From NCBI RefSeq assembly GCF_003966225.1, contig NZ_RXNU01000004.1:1-64000 (forward strand): a stretch of 64,000 nucleotides of DNA, read 5' to 3'. The DNA comes from Shewanella canadensis (GTDB lineage: Bacteria > Pseudomonadota > Gammaproteobacteria > Enterobacterales > Shewanellaceae). This document shows, in pieces, positions 18,658 to 28,495 of this stretch (position 1 is its first letter; each line of letters opens with the position of its first letter). The notes under the pieces are model-generated. The model had not been told where the DNA came from and did no database searches. It saw only the letters and a program-made list of their open reading frames with translations. A program made the position numbers and the translations under genes.

Positions 18658-19673
18658 TGTCCATATTACTCGAGGCCGTCACGCGAGCGAAACAACAGGA
18701 ACTGGAGTCGGAACTCGATCCGGTATTAACGCCCAGGGCTCAGTACGATAATTTTTCTAAACCCAAAAATAACACACTGATGTTGTCGCTCATCGTGATT
18801 ATATTGAGCCTGTTGGTCGTCATTGTCTGGCTGGCAACGAGTCACTTCTCGTCAGACAATACTCTCTCTGCTCAAGTGTCGAGTGAAGCCCAAGCCCCGG
18901 TGACTCGCTCCTCTGCACCGTTAAGCATCGATAGGGCATCTGTGGATGTAAAGACAAGTACGCCTGCCTCAGCTGATAATGACGTTAAATTAGCCGGAAA
19001 GGTTGCTCTGCCGTTAGCTATGGCTCTTCCTACCAAGCCTGTGGTCATTGATAATCGTTATCCTAAGGTTGCACCTGTTCAACAAGAGTCGGTGCAGCAA
19101 GAAAAGGTTAACGCTCTCGAATCGGTGCAGTTAAGTGTTAATCATAAAAGGGATCCAGCCCCTATGGCTGAAGAGCCGATTATATTAGGCGCGAATAGCA
19201 ACCACAAAGGGCAAGAGGTGCTCGATGCGCTGAAGTACCAGGTGGATACGGCGGCATCGGAGCTTGGTATGAATAAGGCTTCTTCTCCGGCTGAGGCCGT
19301 GGAACAGAAGAACCAGTACCAGAATAAGAATAACTTATTAGCGGCATTTGAAGCCGCGCTTAAAGAGGTTGAGGTCCAAAAGTCTGTAGCAAGCCCGGTG
19401 ACAGAGCCTAAACTCGACCCTATTCCGACCCCAAAAGCGGATGATTTACCTAAATACGGTCAGTTACCGGCGGGATTACAACTACAAGTGCCAGAATTTA
19501 ATATTAACGCTCATGTGTATTCGAGCGATCCCATTAATCGTTGGCTTAATGTCGATGGCGCCGAGTTACAACAAGGCGATATGATTGGCGGCAAGTTAGA
19601 GGTTATAGAGATACGCCCCAGAGATGTGGTGTTGGCGATTGAGGGAACTCACTTTAAGGTACCCGCTATTTAG
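18657..19673 (+). CDS. gspB: Type II secretion assembly protein GspB (ExeB-like)
   Basis: 338-aa bitopic partner of GspA. A short cytoplasmic start (MSILLEAVTRAKQQEL) is followed by one membrane helix at about 41-61. A long Pro/Ala/Gln-rich low-complexity linker spans the periplasm. The C-terminal GspB domain (about 275-338: LQLQVPEFNINAHVYSSDP ... GDMIGGKLEVIEIRPRDVVL) resembles the GspC homology region and contacts the secretin. The rest of the gsp operon is not in this window; that separation is normal for gspAB. Confidence 0.88.
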   Translation: MSILLEAVTRAKQQELESELDPVLTPRAQYDNFSKPKNNTLMLSLIVIILSLLVVIVWLATSHFSSDNTLSAQVSSEAQAPVTRSSAPLSIDRASVDVKTSTPASADNDVKLAGKVALPLAMALPTKPVVIDNRYPKVAPVQQESVQQEKVNALESVQLSVNHKRDPAPMAEEPIILGANSNHKGQEVLDALKYQVDTAASELGMNKASSPAEAVEQKNQYQNKNNLLAAFEAALKEVEVQKSVASPVTEPKLDPIPTPKADDLPKYGQLPAGLQLQVPEFNINAHVYSSDPINRWLNVDGAELQQGDMIGGKLEVIEIRPRDVVLAIEGTHFKVPAI

Positions 19674-19711
19674 AAGCGATTACGAGGTTTGATATCTTAG
19701 TTTTAAGTTAT

Positions 19712-19732
19712 CGCACCTCGCACCTCGCACCT
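19712..19732. repeat. Heptamer tandem repeat, 3 copies of CGCACCT
   Basis: Three perfect 7-bp units lie between the convergent gspB and nhaD genes. The reverse unit is AGGTGCG, similar in pattern to AGGAGCT at 6423. Confidence 0.8.
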
Positions 19733-19746
19733 AATAACTTGTACAC

Positions 19747-20994
19747 CTATCCATAAAATTTATACGACAGCAGCAGGGTTAAGCCGTAACCTAAGCTATA
19801 ACATAGCAACAGTGCAGGGACGTATCTAAGGTAGCTGACAAACGTCAGCTCTTTTACCTTACTCATGGCGATAATCCCCGCCGCCGAGCCAATCACCAGC
19901 AAAGAGCCGCCAACGCCAACCGAATAGGTCAATCCTAACCACTCAGGTGTATTGAGTATCGGCTCGGCCTTTAATAGTGCAGCGGTCAGAGGCACGTTAT
20001 CCAGCAGCGCAGAGCCAATACCGGTAACAAAGTTTGAGATATTAGGGTCGAACTGGGCGTAGACCTGAGTCAGGAGATCCAGGGTGCCTATCTCTTTCAG
20101 CATACCGACTAGTAAGAGTATTCCGAGGAAGAAGAGCAAGGTGTCGTACTCGACCTGTCGTATGTATTCGAGGATCTGTAACTCCTCCGTATTACTTCGG
20201 GAGCTATGGCCAACGAGGAACATCACAGAGAGGCCTGTCAAAAATGTCAGCACCGGGGGAATTCTAAAGAGTACGTTTAATGCCATGGTCGCAACAATGG
20301 TTGAGAAAAAGATTACCGCAATCACCACATCGACCCTGTGATACTCCCGCTTTACCGGTGTCGTGCTGACATGGCCCTCGGCTTTCAATGAAAATAGCAC
20401 GGCGAGTAACATTACACTGACGGCAGCCGGGACAAATAACAGCAGAAGCTCAGACATTTGAACATGTCCGCCGAGGAAGATCATTAAGGTCGTGACGTCA
20501 CCGGTAATCAACGCCACTCCGCCGGAGTTAACCGCAAAAATAATCAGCACCGCCATGCGACGACGCATCTGACTATCGAGTTTGAATGTGGTCAACAGAC
20601 CCAGTGATACCAGTGTGGCGGTGACGTTGTCACAAATGGCAGATAAGACCAGAGAGAAGAGCGCCACCTGCAACATCAGCATTCTTACCGATACTTTCTG
20701 GGGGAATAGCTTCTGCACTAAGATCTGAATCATGCCTTTGGCATTGAGATAGGCAACGAATGTCATTGTCGACATAAGAAACAACCAAAGGGTGGCGATT
20801 TCTAATAAGTTTTCGTTAAGTTCTGCTTCAACTATTTTTTCGTGAGCGGGATCTCCGGCACTCATAAACAGGACGACCCAAGAGATACAACCAAAAAACA
20901 GTGTGGTCTTGGCTTTATTCAGATGGGTAACTTCTTCGAATATGATACTTAAAAGGGCTAAAACGGCGAGAGATATCAGGAATAGGTAGAGCAT
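19747..20994 (-). CDS. nhaD: Na+/H+ antiporter, NhaD family
   Basis: 415-aa integral membrane protein with about 11-12 hydrophobic helices of the ion-transporter superfamily. Family-typical polar motifs inside membrane segments are visible: SAICDNVTATLVSLGLL, NSGGVALITGDVTTLMIFLG and SALLDNVPLTAALL. NhaD exchanges external protons for internal Na+ or Li+ at alkaline pH, fitting a marine lifestyle. It is a single gene, convergent to gspB. Confidence 0.9.
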   Translation of the reverse strand: MLYLFLISLAVLALLSIIFEEVTHLNKAKTTLFFGCISWVVLFMSAGDPAHEKIVEAELNENLLEIATLWLFLMSTMTFVAYLNAKGMIQILVQKLFPQKVSVRMLMLQVALFSLVLSAICDNVTATLVSLGLLTTFKLDSQMRRRMAVLIIFAVNSGGVALITGDVTTLMIFLGGHVQMSELLLLFVPAAVSVMLLAVLFSLKAEGHVSTTPVKREYHRVDVVIAVIFFSTIVATMALNVLFRIPPVLTFLTGLSVMFLVGHSSRSNTEELQILEYIRQVEYDTLLFFLGILLLVGMLKEIGTLDLLTQVYAQFDPNISNFVTGIGSALLDNVPLTAALLKAEPILNTPEWLGLTYSVGVGGSLLVIGSAAGIIAMSKVKELTFVSYLRYVPALLLCYSLGYGLTLLLSYKFYG

Positions 20995-21215
20995 AGATCA
21001 GTTCCTACAGCAGATTAATCGTTTACCCTAAAAGGTAAACAATAACTAAAATCAAGGTTTGATTAAGCTTGGTGTGTTAACGCTGCGGATTAGGCCATAG
21101 AGAAGATTAGAAAACAAGTGTTAACTGGTTCTTGTTTTAAGGAAAAGTGTGAGCCGGATCATTGCGGTTGTTTGCTAAGGGGTTTGAGTAAGGATTACCA
21201 GCTAAGTGTCATGTC

Positions 21216-21350
21216 TCGATTTCAGTTAGCTAGATGTTAGCCTGATATCAATGCTTATTTAGCCATCTTAGCAAACACGCGATCGGCAGCCGCTAATGTT
21301 TCTTCAAGCTCTTTCTCACCGTGTGTTATCGATAGGAGGAAGCCTGCTTC
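21216..21350 (-). pseudogene. Second, diverged copy of the hemL 3' end
   Basis: About 135 bases repeat the last roughly 31 codons and 3' flank of hemL (21423-21554) in the same orientation. The copy keeps an open frame ending [21 protein letters not shown], but its upstream residues differ (EAGFLLSITH against EAGFLSMAH) and it has 3 extra bases. The 5' part of the gene is absent. The remainder of 20995-21461 shows no gene. Confidence 0.85.
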
Positions 21351-21394
21351 TGCCGGCACGGTTCAGGCAGCAATTAACGACAAGTAACAGGCAA

Positions 21395-21424
21395 TAAAAA
21401 AGGACGCGAGATGCGTCCTTTTTC
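21395..21424 (-). terminator. Terminator of hemL
   Basis: Perfect 8-bp stem AAGGACGC/GCGTCCTT with A-run and T-run on either side, 40 bases past the hemL stop. It lies between the two hemL tails. Confidence 0.8.
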
Positions 21425-21461
21425 GATTTCAGCTAGCTAGATGTTAGCCTGATATCAATGC

Positions 21462-22748
21462 TTACTTAGCCATCTTAGCAAACACACGATCGGCAGCCGC
21501 TAATGTTTCTTCAAGCTCTTTTTCACCATGGGCCATAGACAGGAAGCCTGCTTCATAGGCGCTAGGAGCAAGGTATATACCTTCATCTAACATGCCGTGA
21601 TAGAAGATAGGGAACTTGTCAGCATCACATTTAGTGACTTGCTCAAACGACGTGACTTTTTCCTCTTCGGTGAAGAAGAGTCCGAACATGCCGCCAACGT
21701 AGTTAATTGACATCGGGATGCCGTGCTTATTAGCCGCAGATTTAAAGCCTTCGGCAATACGCTTCGTCTTAGCGGCAAGTTCTTCATAGACGCCATCAGC
21801 ACACAGCTCTTCCATCTGAGCAAGACCTGCTGACATAGCAATAGGGTTACCTGACAGAGTACCTGCCTGATAAACAGGGCCAGTTGGTGCGATAAATTGC
21901 ATCACATCTTTACGACCACCGAATGCGCCTACTGGCATGCCGCCACCGATGACCTTACCAAGTGTAGTCAAGTCAGGAGTCACGCCGTAGTAGCCTTGTG
22001 CGCCGCTCTTAGATACGCGGAAGCCAGTCATCACTTCATCGATAATCATCAATGCGCCGTACTGATCACAGATTGCACGCAGGCCTTGTAAGAAACCATC
22101 TACCGGTGGAATGCAGTTCATGTTGCCGGCAACCGGCTCAAGAATGATACAAGAGATCTCTTCAGGGTACTGCTCGAATAGCGCCTTAACAGACTCTAGG
22201 TCGTTATAAGTTGCAGTTAGAGTGTGCTTAGCAAAATCTTCCGGAATACCTGGAGAGCTTGGCTGACCTAAAGTTAGTGCACCAGAACCGGCTTTAACCA
22301 GTAGGCAGTCAGCGTGGCCGTGGTAGCAGCCTTCAAATTTCAGGATTTTGTCACGGCTAGTGAAACCACGTGCCAGACGAATCGCACTCATGGTTGCTTC
22401 AGTACCTGAGCTCACCATACGAACTTGTTCCATCGAAGGTACCATCTCAATGACTTTTTCAGCCATCGTGACTTCAAGTTCAGTCGGGGCACCAAATGAA
22501 AGGCCATTTTCAACGGCAGCCAATACTGCTTCACGAATTTTCGGGTGGTTATGACCTAAGATCATAGGGCCCCAAGAGCCAACGTAGTCGATGTATGCAT
22601 TACCGTCGGCATCATAGATATACGCGCCATCGGCTTTTTCGATAAAACGTGGTGAACCACCTACACTGCTGAAAGCACGTACTGGTGAGTTAACACCACC
22701 TGGGATGGTTTTTTTAGCCTGTTCAAATAGGGTGTCGGAACGGGTCAT
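21462..22748 (-). CDS. hemL: Glutamate-1-semialdehyde 2,1-aminomutase
   Basis: PLP enzyme converting glutamate-1-semialdehyde to 5-aminolevulinate, the first committed tetrapyrrole precursor in the C5 pathway. 428 aa from ATG ([18 protein letters not shown]) with AAGGA upstream; a TTG two codons earlier is unlikely. Seen are the substrate-gate region [27 protein letters not shown], the PLP-phosphate contact region, [11 protein letters not shown] and the Schiff-base Lys in [15 protein letters not shown]. It follows the truncated pyrB by 27 bases, so its expression may once have come from the pyrB promoter. Confidence 0.97.
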   Translation of the reverse strand: MTRSDTLFEQAKKTIPGGVNSPVRAFSSVGGSPRFIEKADGAYIYDADGNAYIDYVGSWGPMILGHNHPKIREAVLAAVENGLSFGAPTELEVTMAEKVIEMVPSMEQVRMVSSGTEATMSAIRLARGFTSRDKILKFEGCYHGHADCLLVKAGSGALTLGQPSSPGIPEDFAKHTLTATYNDLESVKALFEQYPEEISCIILEPVAGNMNCIPPVDGFLQGLRAICDQYGALMIIDEVMTGFRVSKSGAQGYYGVTPDLTTLGKVIGGGMPVGAFGGRKDVMQFIAPTGPVYQAGTLSGNPIAMSAGLAQMEELCADGVYEELAAKTKRIAEGFKSAANKHGIPMSINYVGGMFGLFFTEEEKVTSFEQVTKCDADKFPIFYHGMLDEGIYLAPSAYEAGFLSMAHGEKELEETLAAADRVFAKMAK

Positions 22749-22775
22749 TATCAATCCTTAAAGTCAGTCGCCAAA

Positions 22776-23291
22776 TTAAAAATCGGCTTTTCGTGAATAC
22801 CAATTAACCGGACACTCGTATTTTTCTAGTTGCGTGTCAACGCCGAGTGTCAGTGCAAACAGTGCCATGCGGATCAGGAGTCCGTTATCTGCCTGTCTAA
22901 AGATGGCCAAATTAGGATGACTATTAAGGTCATTGTCTAGTTCGTTGGCCTGCTTGCGCGAGTCTCTAGGTAGCGGATGCATGATCACAGTGTTTGACTT
23001 GCAATGCTTTGTGTAAATATTGCGATTAAGACGAAACTTACCGCGATACTTGTTCGCTTCTTCTTGTGAAGGAAAACGCTCTTCTTGAATGCGAGTCAGG
23101 TAGAGTATATCAGCCTGATCTAAATTGCCTTCAAGTTGGTCTGTTATTGTGATCTTATGCCCAGCATTTTCAATGTCACTGATCACATAGTCAGGCATTG
23201 CTAACTCTTTCGGCGATACCAGTGTAAAACTTACGTTTTTATACATACATAGCAGACGAGAGAGCGAGTGAACCGTACGGCAGAATTTTAC
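22776..23291 (-). pseudogene. pyrB: Aspartate carbamoyltransferase PyrB, N-terminal half missing
   Basis: The 156-residue frame from MYKNVSFTLVSPKEL to the C terminus NWYSRKADF is the aspartate-binding domain of PyrB (HPLPRD, RQADNGLLIRMALFAL). Homology can be followed upstream in frame to KFCRTVHSLSRLLC, where the intact protein reads LKFGRTVHSLSR, and then stops. The carbamoyl-phosphate domain with the STRTR motif (about 170 residues) is not in the 300 bases upstream in any frame. A functional enzyme is not possible from this copy alone; a complete pyrB elsewhere, or pyrimidine auxotrophy, must be assumed. Confidence 0.85.
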
Positions 23292-23623
23292 CAGAATGGC
23301 CGTTACAGTGGAATAAGTGGCTGAGTTATTTCTGCTCGCTTTTTGAGTGTTTCAGTGAAAATCATCCTCATGTGAAACTCTTAAGTTAAACTGTATCTGA
23401 AGTCTTTACGTTAAACTCTGGCTTTTAGCTCTGGTTTTAGTTCTGACGCTCTGCAATGGTTCAGTGGCGCTGATAAATAAGAGTTAGGACCATTTCTGCA
23501 CTAATGTTTTCAGCCGTTATGGGGTCAACTCTGGTGTTAAATGCAGGGTGACAAGCTTGGGTGACAAACCAGAGCGATAAGTCAGGGTGACACTTATTGT
23601 TGAGAAAGAGGAAGGAGTGTCTT
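23292..23623. other. Non-coding stretch beyond the pyrB breakpoint
   Basis: No gene was recognised. Several GGGTGACA copies (three between 23550 and 23595) and CTCTGG/TCTGGTT repeats suggest local duplication. This is where the pyrB N-terminal half and promoter would be expected. Confidence 0.5.
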
Positions 23624-24127
23624 GTGCAATTTTTCTATATCTTAATACCTTTGGCTCTGGTGCTGATTATATACCTGGAGCGGAAATACATTAAAGAGCA
23701 TGATGAGAAGTACTCAGGATTGAGTTTTGTGACTATGTCGCTCTTTGTTTCCGGGATCACCTGGTTCGCATCTGTCGTCGCCTTGTTATTGCTGGCGCAA
23801 ACTTTTGTCGACCCCCCCAATAGCATCGTAGGCCATCTGGCGTTCGCGGCTTTCTTTGTTCTATGTGTCATCATTGCGGTACAAAACCGAACATACCGCC
23901 TTTATTTTGACGAGGCCAAAATAGTACGCACACGCTTCATAGGGGCACCTATGATATCGACACTAGCCGAACTGAAACGGGTCGAGCTTAAGTCATATTC
24001 AGACTCAAGCTCCGAGACCTACATTCTGACCTTCACTGCGGGTAAGCCGGTTAAGATCCCGATAGGCATGATGGAGGGCGAGCAGGTAGCTAAATTGAAG
24101 ACACTGCTTGGGCGGTACATCAGGTAG
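23624..24127 (+). CDS. Hypothetical inner-membrane protein
   Basis: Unrecognised 167-aa protein. A GTG start is chosen because GGAAGGAG lies six bases upstream. Two or three hydrophobic helices (FYILIPLALVLIIYL, TMSLFVSGITWFASVVALLLL, LAFAAFFVLCVIIAV) are followed by a soluble domain of about 75 residues rich in beta-strand pattern (YRLYFDEAKIVRTRFIG ... YILTFTAGKPVKIPIGMM). The layout resembles bacterial PH-like (YdbS/YcxB-type) membrane proteins, which is only a suggestion. Confidence 0.65.
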   Translation: MQFFYILIPLALVLIIYLERKYIKEHDEKYSGLSFVTMSLFVSGITWFASVVALLLLAQTFVDPPNSIVGHLAFAAFFVLCVIIAVQNRTYRLYFDEAKIVRTRFIGAPMISTLAELKRVELKSYSDSSSETYILTFTAGKPVKIPIGMMEGEQVAKLKTLLGRYIR

Positions 24128-24310
24128 TCGTGTCTATTTTTTGCTTCATCGCTGATCGTCTCTTTACGATTCATTTTACTCCTGTCATTTGAGTCTCTTA
24201 CCCTAAGTGACTCGTGAGGCCATGGGATGGTGTTTTCTCGGGAACGAGACCCGAGAATTCGGTTAAATTATATCTATTCTAAAAAAGCCCAATCTTTAGC
24301 TGCTTTACCC

Positions 24311-24340
24311 TTGAAGTGCCCGCCATGACTCATGTATAAC
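24311..24340 (+). promoter_or_regulatory. Candidate promoter of aspA
   Basis: TTGAAG (24311) and TATAAC (24335) are spaced 18 bases apart, ending about 46 bases before the aspA ATG. An 8-bp hairpin TTCTCGGG/CCCGAGAA at 24235-24257 lies upstream. No clear CRP or FNR site was found. Confidence 0.4.
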
Positions 24341-24386
24341 CTGTACTTCAGATTTTCTTATCGCAATTAAAAAGTAGAACTCATCA

Positions 24387-25844
24387 ATGACGGTAATGTA
24401 TCCAAATCTCACCGAAAACACGCGCTCAGAAACCGACCTATTGGGAAGTAAATCCATCCCCAGTGATGCCTATTATGGGATCCATACTTTAAGAGCTATG
24501 GAGAACTTTGAGATCAGCAATGAAAAGATTGGTGATTGTGTCGAGTTTGTCCGTGGCATGGTGAAGACTAAAAAAGCAGCCGCGATGGCCAATGGGCAGT
24601 TAGGTACCATTTCTCAAGATATTGCCGGTGCCATTGTCAGAGCCTGCGACACCCTGTTAGCCAGTGACCGCTTTTACGATCAGTTTCCTATCGATGCTTT
24701 TCAGGGCGGTGCCGGGACATCGGTGAATATGAACACCAACGAAGTGATTGCTAACATTGCATTGGAGCAGATGGGACATGTAAAGGGAGATTATCAATAT
24801 ATTAACCCTAACGATCATGTGAACAAGAGCCAGAGTACTAACGATGCCTATCCTACAGGATTCCGGGTTGCGCTGTTTGAACGGACTAATACTTTGCTAT
24901 CCGCGCTGACGTTGTTAATCGATCTCTTTATGGCTAAATCTGAAGAGTTTAGTGATGTACTTAAGATGGGGCGTACTCAGTTGCAAGACGCGGTCCCTAT
25001 GACTTTGGGCCAGGAATTTCGTGCCTTTGGTATTACGTTGCGAGAAGAGATTAAAAGCATCAAGCGCTGTCAGGAGTTGCTGTTGGAGATCAACTTAGGG
25101 GCCACGGCGATTGGCACCGGTTTAAATGCGCCAGCCGGATATTCAGAGTTGGCCATTGCAAAGTTAGCCGAGATCACCGGTCATCCCTTCGTTCCTGCAG
25201 AAGATCTTGTTGAAGCGACCTCAGATTGTGGCGCCTATGTGATGCTATCCAGTGCGTTGAAGCGATTCGCGGTCAAGTTATCTAAGATCTGTAACGATCT
25301 TCGCCTGTTATCCTCCGGGCCACGTACGGGCTTAAATGAGATTAACTTGCCTGAGATGCAGGCAGGTTCATCTATCATGCCTGCTAAAGTGAATCCGGTT
25401 ATTCCAGAGGTGGTGAATCAGGTGGCCTTCAAGGTATGCGGTAACGATCTCACCATCACCATGGCTGCCGAAGCGGGACAGTTGCAACTTAACGTGATGG
25501 AGCCTGTGATAGGTCAATGCCTGTTCGAGTCTTTGTCATTGCTCGAAAATGCCTGTGTGACGCTAAAATCTAAGTGTATCGAAGGGATCACCGCAAACCG
25601 TCAGGTGTGTCAGGATTTCGTGCTTAACTCAATCGGGATTATCACCTATCTGAACCCATTTATTGGTCATCATGAGGGAGATATCATAGGTAGAATTTGC
25701 GCCGAAACGGGCAAGAGTGTTCGCGAAGTGGTATTAGAGCGTGGCTTATTATCACCGGAGCAACTCGATGAGATCTTCTCTATAGAAAATCTGATGAACC
25801 CTAAGTATAAGGCGCAACGTTTCGCACAGGTTACATCCGGTTAA
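24387..25844 (+). CDS. aspA: Aspartate ammonia-lyase (aspartase)
   Basis: Reversibly deaminates L-aspartate to fumarate and ammonia, feeding anaerobic fumarate respiration or nitrogen supply. 485 aa, slightly longer than the usual 470-478. The fumarase/aspartase superfamily signature [11 protein letters not shown] is present (about residue 331), as are [14 protein letters not shown] and [14 protein letters not shown]. The first ATG gives [15 protein letters not shown]; an internal Met at residue 4 is also possible. Single gene. Confidence 0.95.
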   Translation: MTVMYPNLTENTRSETDLLGSKSIPSDAYYGIHTLRAMENFEISNEKIGDCVEFVRGMVKTKKAAAMANGQLGTISQDIAGAIVRACDTLLASDRFYDQFPIDAFQGGAGTSVNMNTNEVIANIALEQMGHVKGDYQYINPNDHVNKSQSTNDAYPTGFRVALFERTNTLLSALTLLIDLFMAKSEEFSDVLKMGRTQLQDAVPMTLGQEFRAFGITLREEIKSIKRCQELLLEINLGATAIGTGLNAPAGYSELAIAKLAEITGHPFVPAEDLVEATSDCGAYVMLSSALKRFAVKLSKICNDLRLLSSGPRTGLNEINLPEMQAGSSIMPAKVNPVIPEVVNQVAFKVCGNDLTITMAAEAGQLQLNVMEPVIGQCLFESLSLLENACVTLKSKCIEGITANRQVCQDFVLNSIGIITYLNPFIGHHEGDIIGRICAETGKSVREVVLERGLLSPEQLDEIFSIENLMNPKYKAQRFAQVTSG

Positions 25845-25974
25845 TCCTGATTCGTCGCTTCGAAGTTAGAAAACCGTTCACGTCGCGGGTAATATCCCGC
25901 GACACTTAGTCCGGTTTGACCGCTTGGCCAGCTTGTTTTCTCAGCTTCAATTGTCGAATAGTAAACTGACAGGA

Positions 25975-26535
25975 TCAGCGATTAATCGTGTGGGATATCG
26001 CTGCTTTGACTCTATCGGCGTGTTCGACCACAAGGTGGTTGACGGTATCGACATTCCCCCCCTCGTTGGCATCTGAATTCATATTAAACGTGACGATGCT
26101 GTCAACTATGTTTACTTGAGCTGCCTTGAGTGGGTGAAGTGCAGATTCTAGGTAATCGTCCAGAGGCATAAAGTTAAACCCCTCTTCACTATAAGATTCT
26201 GCCGTTGCGCCAGCCGTTATTGAGAGTATCACTTTCTTGTTTTTTAACTTATCTCCTTCGGGGCCGAAGGCGAAATTATAGGTGAATACATCATCAAACC
26301 ATTTTTTCATTATGGCCGGATAAGTCGACCAGTAGAGCGGGAATTGAAAAATTATCAGATCGGCGTCGATTAGCGCGGCTTGTTCCGTTGGAATATCAAT
26401 CTTGTAATCCGGATATAAGTCATCGAGACAGCGGATATGAGTGTTATTTAATGCGCCGAGTATATGGATTATTTTTGAATTTGCCATCGACTCATTATGA
26501 TTGGGATGACCTGAAATTACGACGATTTTACTCAT
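25975..26535 (-). CDS. NAD(P)H-dependent oxidoreductase, flavodoxin fold (KefF/NQO-like)
   Basis: 186-aa cytoplasmic FMN- or FAD-binding quinone reductase-type protein. Visible are the N-terminal KIVVISGHPNHNESMAN phosphate loop, the FQFPLYWSTYPAIMKKWFDDVF quinone/flavin site, and ILSITAGATAESYSEEGFN. Close families include KefF (partner of the KefC potassium efflux system) and MdaB. No kefC is adjacent, so a free-standing quinone or nitro reductase is more likely. An AGAGGAAG ribosome site precedes the ATG. Confidence 0.82.
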   Translation of the reverse strand: MSKIVVISGHPNHNESMANSKIIHILGALNNTHIRCLDDLYPDYKIDIPTEQAALIDADLIIFQFPLYWSTYPAIMKKWFDDVFTYNFAFGPEGDKLKNKKVILSITAGATAESYSEEGFNFMPLDDYLESALHPLKAAQVNIVDSIVTFNMNSDANEGGNVDTVNHLVVEHADRVKAAISHTINR

Positions 26536-26689
26536 GAACTTCCTCTGTATTGAACTGTTGCTGGCTTAGCTGGAATGATAACCGAAAATGTCAGATTTAT
26601 GGATTGAGGAAGTTGCGATCGCTCACACTCTCGGCATTGAGATCAGCCCAGCCGATCACATCGACAGTGTTTTTATTGTTATCCAGGGA

Positions 26690-28399
26690 TCACACCTGTC
26701 CGGACCGTATCTCTTGTTGCAAAGAGGTCCAACTGATCACGCCGACTATATTCTCGCTGTTGTCTTGATAGACATATACCTCACCGCGCCGATCTCGGGA
26801 GAGGATGCTGTAGACTTCATTTAGCGTTGCCGTATCGGGGAGTCCCTCGATGGGATGCCGAGTCAGGGCACTTACACTATCATAGCGCTGCATTTCGAGT
26901 TGTAGCATCTCCATCTGACCCTGAGCATTTCGGACTAATACTGAACGACCCGCGGCGCGCTTGAGGACCTCGAGTAGCAGTTCATCGTCATCCTTTACGA
27001 TAACCAGCCTCTTATCCATCAATGCCCTGACGCCACGTTTCTGCAACCCCAGCTCGAGGGGGGAGACCTTATAGCCTAAACCCATTATCTCTAACTGTTG
27101 CAGGAAGAGTGATTTTGACTTAAAGCCTTGATGAGCGATGAGAAAGGCCGGGATGCTAACGAACATAGCAGGCAATATGATAGCGGGATTGTTTGTCATC
27201 TCGAGCAGGGCGACTAAGGCTGCAAGGGGGGCGCTGAGACAGACTCCCATGATAGCGGTCATACCTATGATGGTATAGAGGCCGATATAGGGAGCGACAG
27301 ACGGGAATACGGCCGCGCTGGCAAGGGCCAAAATGGCACCTAGCAGTGCACCTATTCCAAAAATAGGTCCGATGATCCCACCCGGGATCCCAAGACCTAT
27401 GGCGGCGATGGTAGCGATGATTTTACCAATCAACAGCGCGATTAAAAATAAAATGCTGGGGTGCTCGCTTATCGCTTGTTCGATGGCGAGCTCGCCACTG
27501 CCCAGCGACTCGGGCAGGAAGATACCGACGATAGTGGTGATAATCCCCGCCAGTAATACCCGGTTTAGCAGCGGCCAGTGTTGACCCGTGGCCGTAACCT
27601 TGAGTAAAGAGAAGTTAAATAGGGCGGCAACACAACCTAAAAGCACACCACTTATCGCCAGAACCGGGTATTGGGAGAGCGGAATATGGATAACGCCAAT
27701 CTGCTCGTATTCGTGAATGTTGCCAAAGACGAGTTGCGATGATACTGCCCCGCAGATAGCGGCAAGTATGATGGGAAAGAAATAGTGAACCTTGTACTCG
27801 CGCAAGATCACCTCGAAAACGAAGATGACTGCAGCAAGCGGTGTATTGAAGGTGGCAGCGATACCTGCAGCAATACCACTGGCACACATGATGCGAACAC
27901 TGTTATCTGGCAGTTTAAATTTTTCAGCTAATACGCTGGCGGTAACGGCGCCTAAATGGATCACCGGGCCTTCCCGGCCGACGGAAAAGTTAGTGACCAG
28001 AGCAAACAGGGCTTGGAAAAACTGACTGGGTGCCGATTGCAGAGGCAACTTACCGTGGTGAAGTTTAATTCTGTGTAAAACATAGGCGATACCCATCCGC
28101 CTATAGCGTTTAGATCCCATTCGTGCGACTAACCAGATTAAAATTGAGCCAATCAGTGGTAATAACACTCGCCAGTCGTCGATGATCTCAGTAAAATCCA
28201 GCTCACTGGTTTCTGTGTAGGTGTTTATCCAGATAAGTAATAGCCTGAACAGCAAGATCACACCCGAGGCCATCAGGGCAAATAACAGAGCGAGCAGAGA
28301 GAGTTGCAGACTGATCTTAGCTTGAGAGAGAGTATCTTTAAGTTCCGTTCTCTGGTATCTCAACCATTGGGTATGTGTCTTCTTTAATCTGTGTCGCAC
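26690..28399 (-). CDS. CLC-family chloride channel/transporter with CBS domains
   Basis: 569-aa membrane protein with the CLC core (about 30-440) and a C-terminal CBS pair (about 445-560: RALMDKRLVIVKDDDELL and HPIEGLPDTATLNEVYSI). The gating glutamate motif is present in SVGREGPVIHLGA, and GIPGGIIGPIFGIGALLG is the second filter motif. The first filter motif GSGIP, with the central Ser, cannot be seen; the aligned stretch reads HGKLPLQSAPSQ. Ion selectivity may therefore differ from ClcA. It starts at GTG after AAGG. Confidence 0.87.
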   Translation of the reverse strand: MRHRLKKTHTQWLRYQRTELKDTLSQAKISLQLSLLALLFALMASGVILLFRLLLIWINTYTETSELDFTEIIDDWRVLLPLIGSILIWLVARMGSKRYRRMGIAYVLHRIKLHHGKLPLQSAPSQFFQALFALVTNFSVGREGPVIHLGAVTASVLAEKFKLPDNSVRIMCASGIAAGIAATFNTPLAAVIFVFEVILREYKVHYFFPIILAAICGAVSSQLVFGNIHEYEQIGVIHIPLSQYPVLAISGVLLGCVAALFNFSLLKVTATGQHWPLLNRVLLAGIITTIVGIFLPESLGSGELAIEQAISEHPSILFLIALLIGKIIATIAAIGLGIPGGIIGPIFGIGALLGAILALASAAVFPSVAPYIGLYTIIGMTAIMGVCLSAPLAALVALLEMTNNPAIILPAMFVSIPAFLIAHQGFKSKSLFLQQLEIMGLGYKVSPLELGLQKRGVRALMDKRLVIVKDDDELLLEVLKRAAGRSVLVRNAQGQMEMLQLEMQRYDSVSALTRHPIEGLPDTATLNEVYSILSRDRRGEVYVYQDNSENIVGVISWTSLQQEIRSGQV

Positions 28400-28495
28400 C
28401 TGAGCCTTCTATATATTGGGTTGCCCATTGCTGAAATGAGTCAGGGTTAAAATATAAGAAACTATTCAAACTATAAGAGAAGAGGTTGTTAGTTA

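Noticed and set aside
23292..23623. Search for the missing PyrB N-terminal half in other frames
   Set aside because: No STRTR, HPTQ or other carbamoyl-phosphate-domain motif was seen, so a simple frameshift does not explain the loss.
25883..25902. Hairpin TCGCGGG/CCCGCGA after aspA as terminator
   Set aside because: No T-run follows on either strand, so it was not called a terminator.
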